A stretch of DNA of 64,000 nt from Anaerolineales bacterium UBA5195 (GTDB lineage Bacteria; Chloroflexota; Anaerolineae; Anaerolineales; Villigracilaceae). Location of the stretch: the NCBI GenBank assembly GCA_002412925.1, contig DHVZ01000011.1, forward strand, positions 232,044-296,043, written 5' to 3'. The notes beneath the pieces were generated by a model, which was not told the origin of the DNA, did no database searches, and saw nothing but the letters and a program-made list of their open reading frames with translations. Positions 6,981 through 14,205 of this stretch are shown piece after piece. How positions within the stretch are numbered: position 1 is the first letter of the stretch; each line of letters opens with the position of its first letter. The translations under genes and the position numbers were made by a program.

Positions 6981-7178
6981 TTATTTCTTCAGCGTGCTGA
7001 AGTTAACCAGGGCATACAGTGGGCAGAAGCCAATGGCGGCAGTCGCGAGCATGATTACACCCAAAACGTTTGCCACAATTGCCAGTACGCCGCTCAATAC
7101 GCCAAATCCAAGGGCCAGCAGGATAACGCCCGCGACAGCGCGGATAATACGGTCAACGTTCGATTCATTCAATTTCAT
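6981..7178 (-). CDS. DUF2892 (YgaP-type) two-helix inner-membrane protein
   Basis: Start at ATG 7178 with GAGGAGG upstream. The 65-residue product begins MKLNESNVDRIIRA, the classic opening of DUF2892 proteins, followed by two membrane helices (residues about 12-30 and 34-52) and a GFCPLYALV motif. In E. coli YgaP this membrane part is fused to a rhodanese domain; here a rhodanese gene starts about 380 bp away on the opposite strand, so the two halves are separate and divergent. Role in sulfur trafficking is inferred from YgaP. Confidence 0.85.
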   Translation of the reverse strand: MKLNESNVDRIIRAVAGVILLALGFGVLSGVLAIVANVLGVIMLATAAIGFCPLYALVNFSTLKK

Positions 7179-7365
7179 GGTAGCCTCCTCAGGCAAGCAT
7201 AGAATTCGGTTTACTGTCTTCTTTGATGCGCCTGTTCTGAAAAGGTGACACCTCGGGCGGGATTGGTGAATTTTTGGGTTCTGGGCGGGTTTTCTTGTTT
7301 AGTTGTCTGTGTCCGCCAATTGATTAATTGATTTGGGTGCGTTTCATTTGGATAATTGGTAAGCT

Positions 7366-7451
7366 GGTTGAGTAGGGCGGTGGTCTTCGGCCCGTATCGA
7401 AACCTGCGCTTCCGGGTCTCGATACGCCGAAAAAACATCGGCTACTCGACC
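7366..7451. repeat. Nested inverted repeat in a 380-bp divergent intergenic region
   Basis: Outer arms GGTTGAGTAG (7366-7375) and CTACTCGACC (7442-7451); inner arms CGTATCGAAACC (7393-7404) and GGTCTCGATACG (7415-7426), each with one wobble. The rest of 7179-7561 shows no gene; it must contain the promoters of the divergent DUF2892 and rhodanese genes. Confidence 0.6.
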
Positions 7452-7561
7452 CTCGGTTTTCCTTTTATTGAAATGAAACACCCCCTATTGATTTTACAGA
7501 AAATGCAACTCTTTCGCTGTTTGCGTATCAAAGTCTAAAAATGCTTTAAGGAGATGAAAGC

Positions 7562-7915
7562 ATGGATTTTCTGACCAAACTATTTGGTTCCCCGGTGCCT
7601 GCCTTAAGCGCCACTGGGTTGCATGAGAAGCTCAAAAGCGGAAAGCGCCTGTTTATCCTGGATGTTCGCCAGCCGGAAGAGTTTCGCGAGGGGCATATCA
7701 GCGGGGCAAGTTTGATCCCGTTGGGCAAACTGCGCCAGCACATGCAGGAGTTGCCCAGGGAGCGGGAAATTGTCTGCGTCTGCGCTTCGGGGAGTCGCTC
7801 CAGTTCGGCGGCCCGCCAACTGGCTTCTGCCGGATTTAACGTGATTAATATGAAGGGCGGAATGTTTGCCTGGCAGCGAGCAGCGCTGCCGGTAAAGAAG
7901 GGGATGGCGCCCTAA
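7562..7915 (+). CDS. Rhodanese-like single-domain sulfurtransferase
   Basis: ATG 7562 with AAGGAG 9-10 nt upstream; 117 residues, one rhodanese domain. Visible marks are FILDVRQPEEFREGHISGA (residues 31-49), the active loop CASGSRS with the likely catalytic Cys74 (Cys72 is nearby), and the closing GGMFAWQ. Such proteins accept sulfane sulfur as a cysteine persulfide and pass it to acceptors. It lacks the membrane tail of YgaP, but a DUF2892 gene coding that part lies divergently upstream. The context of OsmC and AhpD-like genes supports a role in sulfane sulfur or thiol handling. Confidence 0.9.
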   Translation: MDFLTKLFGSPVPALSATGLHEKLKSGKRLFILDVRQPEEFREGHISGASLIPLGKLRQHMQELPREREIVCVCASGSRSSSAARQLASAGFNVINMKGGMFAWQRAALPVKKGMAP

Positions 7916-8187
7916 AGGAATTAATTGACGGGCTGAGAAAGGCCCCCGCAAGTCTCCGAAAATTCAAAGGTTACCCTACAATTGAAACCCTCACCCAGCA
8001 GATCTTTTTTGCGGAGTGCGTAAAGAGCCCGGCGATTTCTCCCAAGAAAGCACCGGGGAGCTTGGGTTAAGGCTTGCGCGGGGTGCAGGATGATTTTTCC
8101 ATCAATTGGGCAGTTTGATTATGTCAGTTTATTAATCAATTTACGGATAATTGACAATGCTTCCTCTCTCGACTAAACTTGTTGATC
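7916..8187. other. Intergenic, no gene seen
   Basis: About 270 bp after the rhodanese gene with no credible open frame. It is followed by palindromic repeat copy D before the AOS synthase gene. Confidence 0.5.
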
Positions 8188-8298
8188 ATCAGCACTTCAC
8201 GAAAGTTGCAAGAAATTCCGATTTTGGGTATGCGCGGCAGGCGCCCGCTGCGCATACCCAAAATCGGACTTCTCTGAGATGTTTTGCGAACTGCTGAT
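8188..8298. repeat. Dispersed palindromic repeat, full copy (D)
   Basis: Outer arms ATCAGCACTTCACGAAAGTT and TTTTGCGAACTGCTGAT surround a core 8218-8267 that is a 50-bp near-perfect palindrome (CCGATTTTGGGTATGCGCGG and its return, two mismatches). It ends 25 nt before the next gene's ATG, so it could form part of that gene's leader. Confidence 0.85.
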
Positions 8299-8322
8299 TA
8301 TCACGAAATAAAGGAGCGCGGC

Positions 8323-9528
8323 ATGGATTTTCACGGTGATGATGGCATTACCCGCCGGATGGCGGTTTTGAAGCAGCGGGTGCAAGGGATGCGCGACCAC
8401 GACTTTTATTTTTACAATCAGCCGATGCAAGAAGTGCTGGGCGGCTCAAAAGTGATCGTCAATGGCCGTGAAATGGGTATGTATGCTTCGTATAGCTACC
8501 TGGGTTTGATTGGTCATCCCCGCATCAACGCCGCTGCGAAGGCTGCTGTGGACAAATTCGGTACCGGCACACATGGCGTGCGTACGCTGGCCGGGTCGTT
8601 ATCCATCCACCGCGAACTGGAAGAGACAATTGCAGACTTTAAACGTGCTGAAGATGCGGTCACCTTTACTTCAGGATATGTCACTAATTTGACGGTAATT
8701 TCCACGTTGATGGGGCGCGGCGATTATGTGCTCTCTGACAAGCTGAACCATGCCTCCATTGTCGATGGCTGCCTGATGTCTGGGGCGGAATTCCGGCGTT
8801 TCAAACATAATGATATGGATGACCTTGAAAAACGCCTCCAGCAGGTGCCAGAGGGCGCGACGAAACTGGTGATTGCCGATGCGGTCTTCAGCATGGACGG
8901 CGACGTGATCGATTTGCCAAACATGGTGGCAATCTGCCGCAAGTACGGCGCTTACCTGATGATGGATGAGGCGCATTCTGTGGGAGTGCTTGGGAAGACT
9001 GGGCGCGGTATCGAAGAACACTATGACCTGTGGGGCAGCGTTGATATTAAAATGGGCACGCTCAGCAAGACCATCCCCTCGGTGGGGGGGTATATTGCCG
9101 GGAAGAAAGAACTGATTGATTTCCTGCGGCATGGCTCACGCGCCTATATTTTTTCAGCGGCCTTGCCGCCCGGGCAGGCTGCTGCTGCCAACGAAGCTTT
9201 CAAAGTCATTCTGGATGAACCCTGGCGGATCGAGAAACTCGAGGCCAATGCGCAGCAATTTATTAGGGGTCTAAAAGGGATGGGCTTTGATACCATGCTG
9301 ACAACGACCGCGATTGTCCCTGTCTTGTGCGGTACGGATGAGCGCGCTTTTGCGCTGACCCAGGCGGCCCAGCGCAACGATGTCTTTGTCTTGCCGGTTG
9401 TTTCCCCGGCCGTACCCGAAGGCCTCGCACGCTTGCGTGCCACGGTGCTGGCTTCGCATGAACCGGGCGAAATTCAGCGTGCGATGGATATTATCGGCAG
9501 GGCGGGCAAGGAAATTGGGATTATCTAA
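8323..9528 (+). CDS. PLP-dependent alpha-oxoamine synthase family enzyme (BioF/KBL/SPT-like)
   Basis: Start at ATG 8323 with AAGGAG 7 nt upstream. The 401-residue product is the standard size for the family. Motifs in order: YSYLGLIGHPRI, FGTGTHGVRTLAGSLSIH, a mid region VIADAVFSMDGDV with LMMDEAHSVGVLG (the Asp/His that contact PLP), and GTLSKTIPSVGGYIAG with PLP lysine 249. Members condense an amino acid with an acyl-CoA and lose CO2. The SKT-GGYIAG wording is closer to serine palmitoyltransferase/CqsA-type enzymes than to KBL or BioF. No biotin, heme or threonine-degradation genes are nearby, so the substrate is open. It is monocistronic, with a strong terminator. Confidence 0.85.
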   Translation: MDFHGDDGITRRMAVLKQRVQGMRDHDFYFYNQPMQEVLGGSKVIVNGREMGMYASYSYLGLIGHPRINAAAKAAVDKFGTGTHGVRTLAGSLSIHRELEETIADFKRAEDAVTFTSGYVTNLTVISTLMGRGDYVLSDKLNHASIVDGCLMSGAEFRRFKHNDMDDLEKRLQQVPEGATKLVIADAVFSMDGDVIDLPNMVAICRKYGAYLMMDEAHSVGVLGKTGRGIEEHYDLWGSVDIKMGTLSKTIPSVGGYIAGKKELIDFLRHGSRAYIFSAALPPGQAAAANEAFKVILDEPWRIEKLEANAQQFIRGLKGMGFDTMLTTTAIVPVLCGTDERAFALTQAAQRNDVFVLPVVSPAVPEGLARLRATVLASHEPGEIQRAMDIIGRAGKEIGII

Positions 9529-9529
9529 A

Positions 9530-9564
9530 CCAAAAGGGCGACCGAAGCAGGGTCGCCCTTTTGG
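9530..9564 (+). terminator. Terminator of the AOS-family gene
   Basis: CCAAAAGGGCGACC (9530-9543), short loop, GGTCGCCCTTTTGG (9551-9564): a perfect 14-bp stem with a run of T in the descending arm. Confidence 0.8.
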
Positions 9565-9565
9565 T

Positions 9566-9620
9566 ATCAGCAGTACTTCACGAAAGATGGAAGACTTCCC
9601 GATTTTGAGTGCGTGGCGAC
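9566..9620. repeat. Dispersed palindromic repeat, left half only (E)
   Basis: ATCAGCAGTACTTCACGAAA, then CCCGATTTTGAGTGCGTGGCG, ending abruptly at about 9620 where the palindrome should turn back. It lies 20 nt from the end of the convergent kinase gene. Confidence 0.7.
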
Positions 9621-9640
9621 AATTATCAAAACAGCCAGAT

Positions 9641-11248
9641 TTAAGCTCCCTGAACAGATGGGTAGGGGTTTGGGATTTCCACTTCCAAAACGACGCCCCC
9701 TTCAGGCGGCGACTCAATCTTCATTGACCCGCCTAATAAGGCGACCCGCTCGCTGATACTGATCAGGCCGAAATGCTTGTGCTCTGACAAGTTGGACAGA
9801 TCGGGGAGAACGGTAAAACCTTTCCCGTCATCTTTGCAGCGGAAAAGCAGGCTGGTGGTGGGAGTGCGTTGGACCGTTAAGGAAACATGCTTTGCATCTG
9901 CATGTTTGCGCACATTGTTTAACCCTTCTTGGACGATGCGAAAGACCGAAAGCTCAATTGCCTCTGGCAGGCGTCCCAGCGCAGAATCAATCTCCAGATT
10001 CAATAGGATGCCATTACGTTCAGACCAATCCTGCGCATAAGAATGGATGGCTGCGGGAAGCCCATGGCTGTCAATGGTTGGGGGACGCAGGTCACTGCAG
10101 AGTTGGCGCAGGTCGCTGATCACCTGGCGGATCCCATTCCGGATTTCCGCTATTTCAGCCGGATGTTCGAGGATTCTTTCATCATGTTCGGCTTCTTCAA
10201 GCATATAGATGTAACTTAACAGATCCTGGATGGCCTGGTCGTGCAATTCGCGGGCCAGGGCCTTGCGTTCCTGTTCGCGCTCGGTCATTAAACGCAATTG
10301 CGTTGCCTGCAAGGCCGCATTGAGTTGATCCAAGGCGCCCACCTGCTTATGCAGCCGCTCGACGAGCTGTTGGTTCAATGAATCTTTTGCTTCAAGGCTC
10401 CTGCGTAATGAGGTTTGAACGCTATGGAGTTCCTCCGATTGCCGCTGGGCCTTGTGGTAATTCTCAAGCGCCCAGATGATCGGTGTGATCTGTTCACGGT
10501 TCGATGTGCCGACAATTAATTCAACAATATCATGTGGTGTGCATTTGACTGTAACCCGTTCTGTTGCCAGCCTGCCTTCGTAGAGAACCAGAATGCGATC
10601 TGTGACCGCGAATAAATGCTTAAGGTTATCGCTGCTGATGATGATCGCCGTGCCTTGCCCGGATAATTCTTGGATTCGTTCCAGCAAAATTTGTTGACGT
10701 TGGAAACTTAATGTGGCAAAAGGGTCATCGAGCAGGAGCAACCTGGCCGGTTCACACAGGGCGCGAGCGATGGATACCACCTGCCGTTGTTCGTCTGACA
10801 GGTTTGCTGCGCGCGCATTTAATAAGTTTTCTGGCAGATCAAAATCGGCCAACAGTTCGCAAGCCCGCCGGTGCATTTTATTCCAGTCTGGCAGGCCAAT
10901 CCTGGAAGGCCAACAAATTTCCCTCCCAAGGAAAATATTATGGGTGACGTCAAGATTTTCTACAATTTGGGGGCTTTGGTTAACCAGCTCGATTCCCTTT
11001 TGTCGTGCTCTCGAAGGGGTGAGCGTGGTCATTTGCCATCCATCCAAATATATTTCTCCGCCAGTGGGAGAGTGCGCTCCAAATAACATCTGAAGCAGTG
11101 TTGACTTCCCCGCGCCGCGTTGGCCGACAACTCCCAAGACTTCTCCCGAATTCATGGTGAAAGAAATGCCATCCAGCGCCAGGAGCCCGCCAAACTTTTT
11201 TGAGAGATTTGTGACACGCAACAAGGGTCTAACCATGTTCTTTGTCAT
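9641..11248 (-). CDS. Fusion of sugar-type ABC ATPase domain with DegS/NarX-type histidine kinase
   Basis: 535 residues. Residues 1-245 are an ABC ATPase like the first half of RbsA/XylG: Walker A GQRGAGKST (about 42-50), a Q-loop region with VNQSPQIVENLDV, an altered signature LSDEQRQ (about 149) and Walker B LLLLDDP (about 172). An Asp replaces the usual catalytic Glu and there is no H-loop histidine (IISSDNL), so hydrolysis may be weak. A helical linker (about 260-330) leads into a HisKA_3 kinase: phospho-acceptor in LARELHDQAIQDLL (His about 334), LRPPTID, then the ATP-binding part with NNVRKHADA and DDGKGF. It lies downstream of the transporter genes and near a LuxR-type response regulator, its likely partner. 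No membrane helix is seen, so it may dock on the permease. No ribosome site is clear at ATG 11248. Confidence 0.88.
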   Translation of the reverse strand: MTKNMVRPLLRVTNLSKKFGGLLALDGISFTMNSGEVLGVVGQRGAGKSTLLQMLFGAHSPTGGEIYLDGWQMTTLTPSRARQKGIELVNQSPQIVENLDVTHNIFLGREICWPSRIGLPDWNKMHRRACELLADFDLPENLLNARAANLSDEQRQVVSIARALCEPARLLLLDDPFATLSFQRQQILLERIQELSGQGTAIIISSDNLKHLFAVTDRILVLYEGRLATERVTVKCTPHDIVELIVGTSNREQITPIIWALENYHKAQRQSEELHSVQTSLRRSLEAKDSLNQQLVERLHKQVGALDQLNAALQATQLRLMTEREQERKALARELHDQAIQDLLSYIYMLEEAEHDERILEHPAEIAEIRNGIRQVISDLRQLCSDLRPPTIDSHGLPAAIHSYAQDWSERNGILLNLEIDSALGRLPEAIELSVFRIVQEGLNNVRKHADAKHVSLTVQRTPTTSLLFRCKDDGKGFTVLPDLSNLSEHKHFGLISISERVALLGGSMKIESPPEGGVVLEVEIPNPYPSVQGA

Positions 11249-11264
11249 TTCATCAGTATATCAA

Positions 11265-11300
11265 AAACCTGAGAGCGATACCAGCAGCGCCCTCAGGTTT
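11265..11300 (-). terminator. Terminator between permease and ATPase-kinase genes
   Basis: On the minus strand AAACCTGAG (complement of 11292-11300), an 18-nt loop and CTCAGGTTT (complement of 11265-11273) are followed by more T. It should limit read-through from the transporter genes into the kinase gene. Confidence 0.65.
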
Positions 11301-11343
11301 GGTGTACATTGTATAAAAACTGTTCAGCATCAATTCACTGTGA

Positions 11344-12567
11344 TTAAGCTCTGTTGCGGGTCGCAACATCAAAGATCACAGCGACTGCCAGGACAACACC
11401 CCTCGCGATGTACTGGTAGGAGATGCCGAGCCCCATCAGGTTCATCCCGCTGGTCAATGACATCATCACCAACGCGCCGATGATCGACCCGACTACTTTG
11501 CCAATGCCGCCCGCGGGTGATACGCCGCCGACAAAAGCTGCCGCGATGGCGTCCAATTCCCAAAGAGACCCAGCGGTGGTTGTAGCTGACTGCAAGCGGG
11601 AGGCGAACAAGATGCCAGCCAGGGCCGATAACATTCCCATTGAACCGAAAACCACATAGGTGATTTTCTTGACGCTGATGCCGCTCAAGTTCGCCGCTTC
11701 AGGGTTGCCCCCGACAGCGTAAATATGTCTGCCGAGCACCGTCTTCGACGCGATGAAATCGTAGATTAGAACCACGATCAAGACGATGACTGCCGTCCAT
11801 GAGAGGCCTTGGTAGCCTGCCAGGAGCCAGGTGACCCCGCCGATTAAAGCCGAGATGAACACCAATTTAATAATGAATAGTTCCATTGGCAGTACTTCAA
11901 AGTTATAGTCCTGCTTCTTCCTGCGGCTGCTGATTTCGCCCATGATGAGCAAAATAATGGCCAGCACGCCGAGGATGAGCGTTAATTTATGCACGCCTGG
12001 CAAAAACAAACTTTCGGCAGAGAAAATATCAGGGATAAAGCCGTTGCCAATCGCGTTAAAAACTTTATCTGGAATAATGATCGTGCCGGTGCCCTCTGTC
12101 ACAACCAGGATGGCTCCCCGGTAAATCAACCAGCCGGCCAAGGTGGCAACAAAGGCCGGAATTCCCAGTTGCGCCACCAGGAAAGCAATGATCATCCCGG
12201 CCAGAAGGCCGAGCACCAGGGTCAAGGGGATGGCCAAATAAACCGGCAAATTCCACTGTACCATGGCGATCGCCGCTACCGCGCCGAGAAAGCCGCCGAG
12301 AAAACCAACCGACAGGTCGATATGCCGGATGACAATCACCAGCGTCATCCCGACAGCCAGGACCGCAATATACCCCGTTTGATTAACCAGGTTGACGATG
12401 TTTCTCGATGAGATAAAAGTGCCCTTTGTGGTGATTGTGAAGATTGCCATGATCACAAACAAGGCGATCCACATGCCGTATTCACGGACATTTTGCTGTA
12501 GTACTCTCTGTGCATCGGCGAAGAACGATGGTTTGATTTTTGGTGCGTTTTCGATCTGTGATGACAT
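11344..12567 (-). CDS. Sugar ABC transporter permease, XylH/GguB-like
   Basis: ATG 12567 with GAGGAGG (12574-12580) overlapping the stop of the ATPase gene, so the two are translationally linked. 407 residues with about ten membrane segments and the family's loop motifs: VGMTLVIVIRHIDLSVG (residues about 75-91), GIPAFVATLAGWLIYRG and the C-terminal AAAFVGGVSPAGGIGKVVGSIIGALVMMSLTSGMNLMG with a closing segment SYQYIARGVVLAVAVIFDV. This is the BPD_transp_2 family; length and wording are closest to xylose or multiple-sugar (GguB) permeases. It forms the channel for sugars delivered by the upstream double binding protein. Confidence 0.9.
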   Translation of the reverse strand: MSSQIENAPKIKPSFFADAQRVLQQNVREYGMWIALFVIMAIFTITTKGTFISSRNIVNLVNQTGYIAVLAVGMTLVIVIRHIDLSVGFLGGFLGAVAAIAMVQWNLPVYLAIPLTLVLGLLAGMIIAFLVAQLGIPAFVATLAGWLIYRGAILVVTEGTGTIIIPDKVFNAIGNGFIPDIFSAESLFLPGVHKLTLILGVLAIILLIMGEISSRRKKQDYNFEVLPMELFIIKLVFISALIGGVTWLLAGYQGLSWTAVIVLIVVLIYDFIASKTVLGRHIYAVGGNPEAANLSGISVKKITYVVFGSMGMLSALAGILFASRLQSATTTAGSLWELDAIAAAFVGGVSPAGGIGKVVGSIIGALVMMSLTSGMNLMGLGISYQYIARGVVLAVAVIFDVATRNRA

Positions 12568-12578
12568 CTTAAGCCTCC

Positions 12579-14105
12579 TCAGTTTGTGGCCAACTGCATG
12601 ATCTTTTCTTGCGTCGCTTCCTCAATCGGCAGTTCGCCGGTGATTTTACCGGAGGAAACAATGTACACTCTGTCACTCATCCCCAGGATCTCGGGCAATT
12701 CGGATGAAATCATGATGATGCTCATACCCTGTTGGACCAGCTTGGTCATGATGGTGTAAATTTCATATTTGGCGCCGACATCGATGCCGCGCGTTGGCTC
12801 ATCCAGAATTAATACGCCCGGTTTGACAAACAACCATTTTCCCAGGGATACTTTCTGCTGATTTCCACCGCTTAAATTTGAGACCTTCTGTTCAATGCTC
12901 GGCGTTTTTATATTGAGAGAACCTTTGTATTCATTTGCAACTTTAATTTCAGCATTTTCGTTGACAACGCCTCGATTGGCAACTTCCTGTAAGTTTGCCA
13001 GGCTGATATTTTGCTTGACATCCTGGATCAAAATCAGGCCGTCGCCTTTTCTGTCTTCCGTTACATAGGCCATTCCTGCGGAGATTGCGCCGGATGTATG
13101 GCCGAAATGTTTCTTCTCACCTTTGATATACATTTCGCCGCTGACTCTATAGCCATCCGGGTTTCCAAACAGGCTCAAAGCCAGCTCCGTGCGTCCGGAT
13201 CCCATCAACCCCGCAAAACCGACGATTTCCCCTTTTCGGACATTGAAGTTAATATCCTTGAGAATATCTCTCCCGAGTGCAGGGTTGTAGGCATTCCAGC
13301 CTCTCACCTCCAACACGATTTCTCCGGGCTGCTTGTGTTCTCTCGATGGGTAGATGTTATCAATTTCACGTCCGACCATGTGCTTGATCAGCACACTTTC
13401 TGATACTTCGCCTTTTTTGGCATCCAGGGTACAAATGGTCTGACCATCGCGCAAAACGGTGATTGTGTCGGCAATTGCGATGACTTCTCTCAACTTGTGC
13501 GAAATCATGATGCAAGTCACCCCATGGTTCTTTAGCTCGCGTAAAAGATTTAACAAGTTTTCGCTGTCATCTTCGTTGAGCGCTGCAGTTGGTTCATCTA
13601 AAATTAATAATTTCACTTCCTTGCTCAGTGCCTTTGCAATTTCGATCAATTGCTGTTTCCCCACGCCCAAATCCTTGACTTTTGCTGCCGGATTTACATC
13701 CAGCCTGACTTTCTTTAACGCCTCGACCGCTCTTTTAATCGTTTCATTCCAGTCAACCGTAAAACCATTTGCGCTTTTAATCTCGTTTCCGAGAAAAATG
13801 TTCTCATAGACTGTCATCTCAGGGACAAGCGCTAATTCCTGGTAAATAATAGCGATACCGGCTTTTTCACTGTCGCTGATGCCGTTAAATTTTTGGATTT
13901 CCCCACCGAACAGGATATCTCCGCTATAGTCGCCGTGAGGATATACTCCGCTCAATACTTTCATCAGAGTAGATTTACCCGCCCCATTTTCACCGACCAG
14001 GCAGTGAATTTCTCCCTGGGCAACTTGAAAGCTAACGTTGTTTAAAGCTTTCACGCCAGGGAAGACCTTGGTAATGTTTTTCATCTCTAACAGAGGTGTC
14101 TTCAT
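12579..14105 (-). CDS. Sugar ABC transporter ATP-binding protein, XylG/GguA-like
   Basis: Start at ATG 14105 (MKTPLLEMKNITKVFPG); a GGGAG lies about 11 nt upstream. The open frame extends 24 codons further, but those bases form part of the intergenic hairpin region. The 508-residue product has two ABC domains, as usual for monosaccharide importers. The first has GENGAGKST, a degenerate signature LGVGKQQ and LLILDEPTAAL; the second has a degenerate Walker A (GLMGSGRTE), a standard signature LSGGNQQK and LILDEPTRGIDVG, then ISSELPE. It follows the binding-protein gene after a 100-bp gap with a strong hairpin and precedes the permease gene by 11 nt. Confidence 0.92.
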   Translation of the reverse strand: MKTPLLEMKNITKVFPGVKALNNVSFQVAQGEIHCLVGENGAGKSTLMKVLSGVYPHGDYSGDILFGGEIQKFNGISDSEKAGIAIIYQELALVPEMTVYENIFLGNEIKSANGFTVDWNETIKRAVEALKKVRLDVNPAAKVKDLGVGKQQLIEIAKALSKEVKLLILDEPTAALNEDDSENLLNLLRELKNHGVTCIMISHKLREVIAIADTITVLRDGQTICTLDAKKGEVSESVLIKHMVGREIDNIYPSREHKQPGEIVLEVRGWNAYNPALGRDILKDINFNVRKGEIVGFAGLMGSGRTELALSLFGNPDGYRVSGEMYIKGEKKHFGHTSGAISAGMAYVTEDRKGDGLILIQDVKQNISLANLQEVANRGVVNENAEIKVANEYKGSLNIKTPSIEQKVSNLSGGNQQKVSLGKWLFVKPGVLILDEPTRGIDVGAKYEIYTIMTKLVQQGMSIIMISSELPEILGMSDRVYIVSSGKITGELPIEEATQEKIMQLATN

Positions 14106-14149
14106 AGCAGTCCCAACTCCCAAAGAACACAAAATGATATAGAGAATTA

Positions 14150-14187
14150 TACAGGAATAGTGGCGATTTTCCACCACTATTCCTGTA
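14150..14187 (-). promoter_or_regulatory. Intercistronic stem-loop after the binding-protein gene
   Basis: TACAGGAATAGTGG (14150-14163) pairs perfectly over 14 bp with CCACTATTCCTGTA (14174-14187). In sugar-transport operons such a hairpin between the binding protein and the ATPase stabilises the upstream mRNA or partly terminates transcription, giving excess binding protein. The lack of a U run after the stem favours stabilisation. Confidence 0.7.
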
Positions 14188-14205
14188 TTGACTAACTGCT
14201 ATTTC

